Assembly: GCA_030686995.1 (NCBI GenBank)
Contig: CM060704.1
Coordinates: 169,452,218-169,516,217, forward strand
DNA from: Artemisia argyi
Taxonomy: Eukaryota > Streptophyta > Magnoliopsida > Asterales > Asteraceae
Length of the DNA: 64,000 nt
Direction: 5' to 3'
Part shown: positions 1 through 9,741 of the stretch, piece by piece
Position numbering within the stretch: position 1 is the stretch's first letter
Layout of the letters: every line of letters begins with the position of its first letter
The notes under the pieces: generated by a model
What the model saw: the letters and a program-made list of their open reading frames with translations, nothing else
Told to the model about the DNA's origin: nothing
The model's database searches: none
Translations under genes and position numbers: made by a program

Positions 1-2
1 TT

Positions 3-1100
3 AAAATCGTAGACTCCATAGACCTAGATGTTGAAACTAGAGAGACAAACCGATTACGCCTATTCCAATTCTCTCTACGGGATCAAGCTAGTCAATGGCT
101 TGAGCATTTACCCGCGGGATCCATCACCACATGGGATAATCTCACCAATCGCTTCCTTACTCAATTCTTCCCACCAGGGAAGTCTGCAATGCTTAGAAAT
201 GACATTTTGATGTTTGAACAACATCAGGGTGAAACTTTCTACGAAGCATGGGCCCGCTTTAAGGATCTCCTCCATAAGGTCCCTCATCATGGTATAAACC
301 TTTGGTTATTAGTTCAGATTTTCTACGACCATGTTGACTATCACACTAAACGTACAATCGATAGGGCCGCGGGAGGTAAACTGCGTGATAGGAACGCCGA
401 GGAGTCCTGGGCAATTATTGAGGAGCTCGCCGCCGATAATCAAGAGATGTGGGAGTTTAATCATACAATAAAAGCGGCCATCAACGCAGTCTCAGCATCT
501 GGAGGAACCACTGAAATCCCCGATGAACTCCTATGCAAACTCGAGGCAAAAGTTGACTATTTTGAGGAAAGGCAAAGGAGACCTTTAAGTCCTAGGCGGG
601 CTACTGTCAATTCTGTCTCGAAACCGACTTCAACATCATTATCAGAGTCACCCTCTAGAGAAAATGTCGAGACTTTTCAAAACTATGCCCCACCTTTTTC
701 CCCTACCAAGGAGCTTAGCTCAGAGTTTGAAGCTAGGATGAGAGAATATATGGCAACTCATTCAGATCGGCTTGCTAGATTCGAGGAAGCAGTTTATAAG
801 CAAAAAGAGGAGATGCAAGAGAAAATGAATGAGATGATGAGTCTATTAGAGGAGTATACCAACCAGAGAACCCCCGAAAAAATGCTACTAAGAAAAGAAA
901 GCGCCACTCCCACTACCCAATTTGTTAATTCCATCACAATTGTCCACAAGGATGACGAGAAGGTAGAAGCCCCTACTAAACAGACCTTAGAAAAGCCACC
1001 AAAATCCCAACCCTTGAGTCACTACCTGAAACATGATATAAACGAAAACACCATAGCAAATTGGATTAAGGGTGACGGGCGTAACCAACCTTCCAAATAG
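3..1100 (+). pseudogene. gag: gag polyprotein, 5'-truncated by window edge (family A)
   Basis: An open frame runs from base 3 to a TAG at 1098-1100, about 365 codons. It carries the plant retrotransposon gag core (LRLFQFSLRDQASQWLEHLP near the start, then FYEAWARFKDLLHKVPHHGI), as in the copies at 15198 and 32286. The core packages element RNA into cytoplasmic particles. The C-terminal third is charged and probably coiled coil (EEMQEKMNEMMSLLEE). The CX2CX3HX4C knuckle of the sister copies is absent, so the middle of the protein has diverged or been replaced. The same frame continues into protease after TAG. The N-terminus lies outside the window. Confidence 0.8.
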
Positions 1101-2027
1101 GGTACTGAGAAAGAGGAAAAGGGAAAAGATGAGTATGATACGTTACCTGGGGGGTCAATATTCGAGAGGCTATTGGTACAAAAAGTGGCTACTAAGCAGA
1201 CAGCGTGTGAGAACCTTGAGATTCCAACTAGCATCGGGGATTTGTAATATCTTAGTGCTTTCGCAGACCAAGGATCGGAGGTAAACCTTATGCCCCTAAC
1301 TATTTACATCCAACTAACGTCAAAAATGCCAGCCCCAACTCGTGTTAGGTTATCCCTCGCTAGGCACTCGTACGTATACCCCCTAGGGATCGCAGAAGAT
1401 GTATTAGTTAATGTCGCAGGATTCATGTACCCCGTTGATTTTATGATCATCGATGATAAGGGAGATGGATGCATGCCAATAATCCTTGGGGCACCATTCC
1501 TCGCCAGCGCTAGAGCTGTCATTAAGTATGAAGGCAGGAAAATTGAGCTTAAATCTGGAAAGAGAAAGATTAGCTTCCCCATGACTCCGCGAAGTGGGCA
1601 TGAGAATTCGAGTTGGAGAAAGCTCAAAAACAACATTGACACGACACCCATTCGTGTTCAGAATAAAATTCTTGCATGGGAGGCAAGAATCAAAAGCTAC
1701 AAGGAGGCTAAATATGAAAGAAGCAAAAGCAATAAGGTTCAGGTCGAATTCGAATACACTCAACCCGCAGAAAATCATGTACCATTTGAGGAAGGGAACT
1801 TGGTACTCTTGAGACACTTGGAAACAACAATACCACCCGATAAACCAAGTCCTTGGTGGTATGGGCCTTTCACACTTGAGAGCATGAACCAAGATGGGAT
1901 GGCTAATCTGAGAAGTGAAGTAGGTGGAGAGGTGATTGCAAGTATCGACAGGTTAAGGCACTACCACCATAATAGTAATGATCACAACTACATGGGGTAC
2001 ATCATTTCAAGGGATGAAGTCACGTAG
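1101..2027 (+). pseudogene. protease remnant fused to an integrase C-terminal-like tail (family A copy 1)
   Basis: In the gag frame after TAG 1098 the sequence reads on to TAA 1245-1247, then through ADQGSEVNLMP, a retropepsin active-site region with DQG where relatives have DLG, and PIILGAPFLASARAV, the second conserved protease segment. At about 1590 it passes directly into a tail with FEEGNLVLL, WWYGPF and SIDRLRHY. That order resembles the end of a gypsy integrase (GPY/F region; compare RWSGPF and HRLKHY in element B). RT, RNase H and the integrase core are missing. Two stops and the DQG suggest it is not functional, although the tail is open for 245 codons from the ATG at 1290. Confidence 0.7.
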
Positions 2028-4467
2028 TAACCCATGACCTTGAGTCTAGCTACAAGACTCGTAAATAAAGAAAAGCGCTTCTTGGGAGGCAACCCATGTT
2101 TTGTGTGATTTTATTTTGTTTGTTTGTTTGTTATTTGTTTCCGTATGCATGCTTTATTTTTATTGTTGGTAGATCATGTTTCTAAATTAAATAGTGGAAA
2201 TACTTTACTTTGTTGTTTTGGCTTAGTCTTAACTCCACCTAAAAGTATTTTTGCAAAAGATAAGTGTAAGGGGAAACCCCAAATATGTTTTTAAGAAACA
2301 AACCGATCATGATTCTCCACAATACTAAGTGAACATGTATATTCGTATTTGTTAGAGTCAAATGCTTGTATTGAGTCATAATGAAGTTTTGCAGGATTTT
2401 ACAGGAAGTAGGACCAAGTTTTTCCAGAAACTTAACATAAGAATTTCTGCAGGTTACTTCTGACGGCGTCACGAGATTACTCTTGACGGTGTCACGTGTA
2501 AAAATCTGGAAATTTTACCGGTTTTGTTTTTCTAACGGAGTCTTAAAGTTTTTGTGAATTATTAAGTTTTATAATCTCCAGGAAATCTGCAAACTTCATT
2601 CCACAAGCATTATATCTTATTTTGTTTTCTAGGATTTAGTAACTTATATAGATTGCCACCGATTTTATGCGAGGTTGCCTTGTTTGTTTTCTCAGGATTT
2701 ACAGGTTATGTATGACAAGAAGATGATTTATATTCTGGAAGGGAAGCTTTGATTGTTCATTTTCTTGGAGGAAGATTTAACCTGGCCACCTAATTATCCA
2801 TACCGAGCGAATCAGGGGAGTACTTGATTTCATTCTTTTTACTTTTTCACTTTTACATTCTTTACTTGAACATTGGGGACAATTTTCATCCTAAGTGTAA
2901 GGGGAGGGTAAAAAGATGATACCTTACATATGCACTTTCGTTTGAGTTTGTTTTGTTTAATGGTAGATGTGTAATAAAACTATGAGAAATACTTGTTAGT
3001 GCAATTTTAGCGCCAAATTTAAAATTTTTTACAACATTTAGGAGTGAAACTTTAGCCATAGCAAGCGTCTCATGGATAGGAGATTGTATGACTAGCACAT
3101 AACCGTATATTCAGAAAAATTTTCCACCCAAATATGTGAGGTTTGCCTTTAGATTTGATAGGAAAAGCATTTACTATTAGTGCTTATGAGTGTACCGGTA
3201 GCATTTAGATTCTAGAACTTGCGTTAGTGATGCATCCCGAGACCACTAGTGAGACTACATTCGTATAGTAGGATTTACTACATGATAAGAGGCATTAGGA
3301 TCACCCTTGTTTTAAACCCGTATCATAATTACTTGACCATCTAAGTCATATTACTTGGCTAGTTAAGTCAACTAATTTTTCCCACACCCTTAGCGTTGTA
3401 CTCATTTTTAGTACACGAAACCCCTAGTACACCCCTCCGAGCCTATCTTTTCATTTCTAACTTTAAGCATTTTACTTAAAGGAAGAATTTGTTACACACC
3501 ACTTAAATGTACAACCAAATCGCCTTAGCCTTCCGTGTATGCGCTCATTTTTAGTGCATTATTGTTATTTGTTAAACCCTAAGTTAGTTATCTAATTGAT
3601 TACATGGTTGCTAAGTCGAGTCATATCCTTGTAAATATTGTTTTGGGACGATTGGGACTCATGGGTAAAGTACTTATTTTATGGAGTAGTGGGGAAGAAC
3701 ATCATTTATTACCCCCATATGTACGTTAATCCTAAAAGTACTCCAAGTGTTTTGATTTTCTTAATTCGAGTCATTAGATTAGTTTATTGTAAAGTATGTA
3801 AAAATTCAAGTGTAAGGGGAATTTCCATTCCCTATGATGTATTATTTTGGATCGTAGGGTAAGAGTGTATGCAAGAAAAAAAAATAAAAAATAAATAAAA
3901 AATAAAAAATAAAAAACATACGGACTACCATCCCGTTTCATCCTATGTTTATTTTATGTTTTTGTTATTTTTGATTTATTAGCTTAAGTCGAGTCTAGTC
4001 TTGGCTTAGCAACGCCATATTGTACATGTAATTAACCAAGATTGTTAACTCGCCACCAGTAAAAACTTCCTTTATCCAACAAAACCGTGTTTTTCATATC
4101 CCTACACCTAACGTTACAACCCTTTAGATGACCTCTTTGATAGTTTATCCTAGGTGCTTACGCCATGTGGTGGAGGTTTGATCCTTTCCCAAGCCTATGG
4201 TAATCTATTTTGCTATGACAGGTAGTGAGAGATATCTTCCGTTTCCATATTGTAATTTATACTTTATTACACTCGAGAGATGTGAGTATCTAAACACTAT
4301 TTGTGAGGTGCTAGTGTATGACCTCCGTGCTTGTCTTTGGTCTTTAGTGGAACGATTATTTGTTGTAATTACTTTTATATTAGTGTTAAATGATCCCTAA
4401 CTTGTATTTTGACTAGAATAAAAGCGCATTTGCTTGAGGACAAGCAAATCTCAAGTGTAAGGGTATA
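2028..4467 (+). other. 3' noncoding region of family A copy 1
   Basis: No credible ORF. It holds the post-stop motif at 2073-2098, four copies of a purine-rich string AAGTGTAAGGG(GA) at 2262, 2893, 3808 and 4453 (the last next to the LTR and likely the plus-strand primer), two hairpins with loop CATTTTT at 3397-3415 and 3540-3558, and an A-rich tract near 3876-3917. The part from about 2880 on is repeated in copy 2 (8131-9741). A shorter stretch, 2028 to about 2400, is repeated on the minus strand at 30849-31208. Confidence 0.7.
2073..2098 (+). other. conserved 26-nt post-stop motif
   Basis: AAGCGCTTCTTGGGAGGCAA followed by CCCATG, starting 46 nt after the stop at 2025-2027. The same string occurs on the minus strand at 31138-31163 and, with two changes, at 27758-27783 in element B. 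It can form a short TGGG/CCCA hairpin. The role is unknown. Confidence 0.75.
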
Positions 4468-4673
4468 TGATGAGGCGAAAAATGAACCACTTTTAGGGGG
4501 TCATTTAAGCCCGGAATTGAATTTATTTGGTCAAATATTGCCCTAAATCGTTTCTTTTGTGATTTTAGGTACTTTGGGAGAGAAATCTGGAAAAGGAAGC
4601 AATTCGGACGTTTTTGGAGCATAAAAGTGAAGAAAATGCCAAAGTCTTAATTTTCCAAGCTGGGAACAGTAGG

Positions 4674-4911
4674 TGACGGTGTCAAGAGCAACATCCTGAC
4701 GGCGTCAAGAGTAATTTGCATGATGGTCCAGTACAAACATGAAGGCGTCACAAGGAAGAGCGTCAAGAGTAAAATACGTGACGGCCTGGAAAAAGTTATA
4801 ACGTGACGGCGTCAGATGTAGATCAAGGCAGTCCGAGAATTCTTTTGGCAGCGAGATGACGGCGTCACCTATTTGGTCTTGACGCCGTCAGCCTCAATTT
4901 CCTATATATAG
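4674..4911 (+). promoter_or_regulatory. LTR promoter: array of palindromic TGACG sites and TATA box
   Basis: TGACGGTGTCA at 4674, TGACGGCGTCA at 4697, 4804 and 4857, TGACGCCGTCA at 4880, with half sites at about 4743, 4770 and 4779, then CTATATATAG at 4902-4911, 11 bp after the last palindrome. TGACG is the core bound by TGA-type plant bZIP factors, so this is probably a U3 enhancer. Binding is inferred. Confidence 0.65.
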
Positions 4912-5769
4912 TTTTCTAATTTTCATTCATAAAGAGAGAGAAGTTTGGAGAAACCCTAGAGGCCGAACCTATTACGAATTTTACAGGTTTTTCAAGGGTT
5001 TTCAGCCCTTGAACCCTTTCATGTGTAATTGAGATAAGTTTTCTTCTAATTCAATCAATATGTCTATGTGTTGGTTGTCTATATCTTGTTCTTGTCTTAA
5101 TTCCATCATGCTAGGCTAGACCTATCTTGTGTTTGCTTAGATCTAATGAAACCTAGATGTTAATTATGTGTTGATTACTTGTTTATGGTTGTATTGGATG
5201 AATGATTTTGATGTTAGGCTTAAGAAAACTGGCAGATCTCCAAATGGTAACATGCTTGAACGTCTTAGGAAACATGAACTGACGTGCACTAGGTTTTATT
5301 GGTTGTATTTAATGCATGAGTAAATTCTAATGATCCCATGTTAGGAGCTTCTTAGCCGGCTCGACATAGGAGTGAAGTAGGCACTCATAGGATTGGGGAG
5401 TTAAGTGCGCCACCCCATGAATGGTATTAAGGAATACAATTCGTCATCCACGCAACTATAACAAGTAATTAATGTATAAAAGATATCTAGGGAGTAGTGA
5501 AATCTAAGTAAACACAATTTCTCCACTTATTGCTCACAACCTTAGTTTAATTTAGTTTATTTTCATTTCTAGTATTTATTTTGATTACATCTTTAGTATT
5601 GGGTTAGTTGACTAGCAACTAATTCCGCCCAAATCCTTCAAACCCGAGATTTTTACTTGCTTTCTAAAAAATATAAAAAATACAAAATTAATCATCCCTC
5701 ATCTTTAGAACTAGTATTTAGGTTTTCTAATCCTAGCGACACTATTCCTAGCTGAACGATCAATCCCCC

Positions 5770-5801
5770 GGTACTTGTCACTATACTATACTACAACGAT
5801 C
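5770..5801 (+). other. U5 segment complementary to the 5' part of tRNA-Asp
   Basis: Read on the element's RNA strand, this is TACTTGTCACTATAC, a repeated TATAC, then TACAACGATC. As I recall plant tRNA-Asp(GUC), its 5' end is GTCGTTGTAGTATAGTGGTA. The segment is complementary to that except for two mismatches, a 5-nt insertion and one extra base. It lies 78 nt before the LTR end, where the tRNA-Asp-type PBS begins in intact copies. Confidence 0.6.
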
Positions 5802-5879
5802 AGGTACACTGCCTGGTGGGAGTTGTAAGCTTCTCAAGATCCTTTGAGAGGTAAAGCCTGGTGCAATCCCTACGCATCA

Positions 5880-8130
5880 GGGACCCACTGGGGTAGCCAC
5901 AAACAACCACCAAAGGTGGTGGGGTGAGGGGTGATCTGATGCACAGGGCAAAGGGTTGCCCTGCAGGTCAGTTTGATGGGCTGTTTAGTCCACAAAATAA
6001 AATCACAAAATTATAACAACTATGGAATTCTCAAGTCCTACTGTTATATATTGCACCCACAAAGTTTCAAAGATTCAAATCAAACACAAAAATCATGAAA
6101 ATTCATCCCATTTTTGCAAAAATCTGAAACATGCATTTTGACTTTTTGAGTAAAACTTGCAAGGTTGACTTTGGTGACTTTTGGTTGATGATTACTAGTT
6201 TAAATAGATGTATTAAGCTATATTACAGCTAAATATGGCTAGAAGAACAAATTTTAAACAAAATGGGTGAGGTTTGATGTTCCCAAATCCCAACAGTCAA
6301 CTGATATGGGTGGATGAGGGTGATTTTTTACTTTTGGTCAAAAGACCTTTGGTTTTTATCACTTGAGTGTTAAAACAGAACCTAACTTGACTTGAATCAA
6401 CAACAAACAACAACTAGATTGGACTGAGAATCAGTGAGCACTCTTGATCCAAACACCCCTTAAATCAAGTTTACAAATAGGTTTTTCAAGTAAAACTATA
6501 ATCTGAGCTTCAAAACCTATCCATAGTAATCACTTATGATATAAAAAACTAATTTGGACTCAAGAATACCAAGAACAACAACTAAATACCACAAATTCAC
6601 CCACAAATTATTTCCACAGCCAAAATTAAAATGCTAAGCAACTAAGAAAACTAATTAACAATCATGCTATTTTAGGTTATGATATCACTAGAAAACTTAA
6701 AATAAACACAAATAAGACAGAATTAAACAAGTATGATCATATTTATAATAAAAGAACTTGAAATGGCTAAAAAGCTTACAATGTGAAGCCAGTGAGCATC
6801 AAAGAACAAGAACCAAGAGAACCACAAGATTCCTAATTCCTCCATGAGGATCTAAACCAAGTTTCCCAAGCTATCCTTGCTCAACTTCACCTCTGAATCC
6901 AGAAATCAAAGCCACAATGACACAGTTTGATTTTTGTTGACCAAATTATGATTTGTGATTTTTGTTAACTAATTTAAATTTTAAGGTAACTAGAAGTCTT
7001 TTTAAACTTCCTGGGAGCCTATGTGTGCTAACTCAGTCCATCATAACAACCTTAATCACCATTCCAATTTAAACACGAATTTGATGTAAAATTTAAACCA
7101 TGGAAAAACTTGAATAAATACTTAAATTAATACTTAAAACTTGTTCATATTACATTAACACAACACTTGAAAGCTTTTTGAGTACAATACAACATAAGAA
7201 GATTTACTAAATAAAAATAAAATAAATTAAATTCACTTTTCCTGCTCTGCTGCTTCACTTTGCTTATATATGGCTTCGTTAGGGTTTGTTTGACCCACTT
7301 GACTTATCCCACTTGAATTCTCAGCCATAGGATGATCACCAATCAATCTTGACCTTTTAAAAGGTTTTGGCGCCTTTTTCTTTCTTTGTCAGGTTGAGGA
7401 GTGTAAGAGTTATAGAAACAATTAAAGGATTTTGGAAGTTTTGGTTTTGTTTGTTGACTTTATTTGACTGGGTGGAAGGGACGGGGTGAGTATAATTTTG
7501 AGTGAGGTGGGCTGATGTGGGAATGGGCCAAGGAAGGGAGTGGGCTGGGAGTGTTGGAGTGATAAGGTGGGTTTGGAGTTTTGGGTTTGAATTTGGGTTT
7601 TGGTTTTATTAAGGGGTGTCCGTTTGGTGTTGTAATGAAAACAAGGACCAAAAATGAAATTTCACTAAACCAAGGGACTGAAAATGTAATTATCCCATAG
7701 TATCACCAAGGACCAATGTTGCAAAGCTTAATATTCCAAAAACCATTTTTGCAATTTTTTTTAATTTTCAAAATTCCTAGGGACTATTTCTGCAAATTTC
7801 CAAACTCCAGGGACCAATCATGTAAATTTTCCAAACTTTTCACCCAAAGTCCGTTTTTGATAACTTTTGATTTTTTAAGGACTTGGGTTGACTTTTCTTT
7901 CAAAATAAATGCATAGGGACTATTTTTGACAAATTTTGAAACTTGGGGGACTGAAACTGCCAATATTGCAAACTTTGATCGTCTTTCATTTGTTTTTGCT
8001 CATTTTGCATTTAAAACACATAAAACACAATCCCTGTGATAATTTAAGTATTTTGATGACTTTTCGATTGTTTTTGTATGTTTTGGCAGTTTAAATACGA
8101 TAAAAATGATGAGTGTTTGCGCACTCATCA
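5880..8130 (-). mobile_element. Family C LTR fragment
   Basis: Non-coding sequence of 2.25 kb related to 56999-58775 plus 62849-63660. Minus orientation is supported by a TATA box on the minus strand (7261-7272). The right end is a terminal palindrome (TGATGAGTG, 6 nt, CACTCATCA; 8107-8130). The left part is cut off by family A copy 1. 7660-7980 is a diverged repeat of 'gggact...tgcaaa' motifs. The longest ORFs here show no known similarity and are not called. Confidence 0.6.
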
Positions 8131-9741
8131 ATGTTCATCCTAAGTGTAAGGGGAGGGTAAATGATGATACCTTATAGGATACAATTTCACTTGAGTTTGT
8201 TTGTTTGATGGTAGGTGTGTAATAAAACTAAGAGAAATACTTGTTAGAGTAATTTTAGTGCCAAATTTAAAATTTTTTAGAACATTTAGGAGTGAAACTT
8301 TAGCCTTAGCAAGCGTCTCATGGATGGGAGTTGTATGACTAGCACAAAACCGTACCATTCAGAAAAATTTTCCACCCAAATATGTGAGGTTCGCCTTTAG
8401 ATTTGATAGGAAAAGCATTCATTATTAGTGCTTATGAGTGTACCGGTAGCATTTAGATTCTAGAACTTGCGTTAGTGATACATCCCGAGACCGCTAGTGA
8501 GACTACATTCGTGTAGTAGGATTTACTACACGATAAGAGGCATTAGGATCACCCTTGTGTTAAACCCGTATCATAATTACTTTACCATTTAAGTCATATT
8601 ACTTGACTAGTAAAGTCAACTAATTTTCCCACACCTTAGCGTTGTACTCATTTTTAGTACGCGAAACCCCTAGTACACCCCTCCGAGCCTATCTTTTCGT
8701 TTCTAACTTTAAGCATCTTACTTAACGGAAGAATTTGTTACAACCCACCCAAATGTGCAACCAAATCGCCTTAGCCTTCCGTGTATGCACTCATTTTTAG
8801 TGCATTATTGTTATATGTCAAACCCTTAGTTAATTATCTAATTGATTACATGGTTGCTAAGTCGAGTCATATCTTGTACATAATGTTTTGGGATGATTGG
8901 GACTCATGGGTAAAGTACTTGTGTTATGGAGTAATGGAGAAGAACATCATATATTACCCCCATATGTGCGCTAATCGTAAAAGTACTCCAAGTGTTTTGA
9001 TTATCTTGATTCGAGTCATTAGATTAGTTTATTGTAAAGTATGTAAAAATTCAAGTGTAAGGGGAATGTACATTCCCTATGATGTATTATTTTGGATGGT
9101 AGGGTAAGAATATATGCAAAAAAAATAAAAAAAAAAATCGAAAAAATTAAGAAAAAGAAAAAAATAGAAAAAGAAGAGAGAAGAAAAAAACATACGGACT
9201 TCCATCCCGTTTCATTCTATGTTTATTTTATGTTTTTGTTATTTTTGATTCATTAGCTTAAGTCGAGTCTAGTCTTGGCTTTGCAACGCCATATTGTACA
9301 TGTAATTAACCAAGATGATTAACTCGCCACCAGTAAATATTGCCTTTATCCAACAAAACCGTGTATTCCATATCCCTACACCTAACGTTATAACCCTTTG
9401 AAAGACCTCTTTGATAGTTTATCCTAGGTCCTTAAGCTAAGTGGTGGAGGTTTGATCCTTTCCCAAGCCTATGGTAATCTACTTTGCTATGACAGGTAGT
9501 GAGAGATGTTTTCCATTTCCACATTGTGGTATATACTTTATTACACCCGAGAGATGTGAGTATCGAAACACTATTTGTGAGGTGCTAGTGTATGACCTCC
9601 ATGCTTATCTTTGGTCTTTAGTGGAATGATTATTTGTTGTAATTACTTTTATATTAGTGTTAAATGACCCCTAACTTGTATTTTGATTAGAATAAAAGCG
9701 CATTTACTTGAGGACAAGCAAATCTCAAGTGTAAGGGTATT

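Larger units (their letters stand above)
1..5879 (+). mobile_element. Family A Ty3/gypsy element, copy 1 (5' end outside window)
   Basis: The 3' part of a plus-strand LTR retrotransposon: gag from the window edge, protease remnant, a 2.4-kb noncoding tail and a complete 3' LTR (4468-5879) beginning TGATGAGG and ending GCATCA. There is no reverse transcriptase, RNase H or integrase core between protease and tail, so this copy is non-autonomous. The sequence after 5879 is family C LTR, so the element appears inserted in family C. The 5' LTR and the matching target-site copy lie outside the window. The lineage (Athila/Tat-like gypsy) is inferred from gag and protease and from the tRNA-Asp-type primer sites of related copies. 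Confidence 0.85.
4468..5879 (+). repeat. 3' LTR, family A copy 1 (1,412 bp)
   Basis: TG...CA ends. U3 holds the TGACG array and a TATA box (4902-4911). The transcribed part holds an inverted repeat TTAGTTG/CAACTAA, and U5 holds the tRNA-Asp-complementary segment (5770-5801). Related LTRs: 9742-11188 (+), and on the minus strand 12623-14064, 14128-15197, 16730-17912 with 38951-39270, 29303-30724, 34000-35407 and 39341-40786. Confidence 0.9.

Noticed and set aside
6000..8130. CRISPR-like regularly spaced repeats
   Set aside because: The spaced 'gggact..tgcaaa' motifs are diverged, vary in spacing and lie in a plant LTR. There are no direct repeats with unique spacers and no cas genes.
8781..9107. 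108-codon ORF in the tail of family A copy 2
   Set aside because: The matching part of copy 1 (3540-3862) does not keep the frame throughout, and the region contains hairpins and purine strings typical of noncoding DNA.
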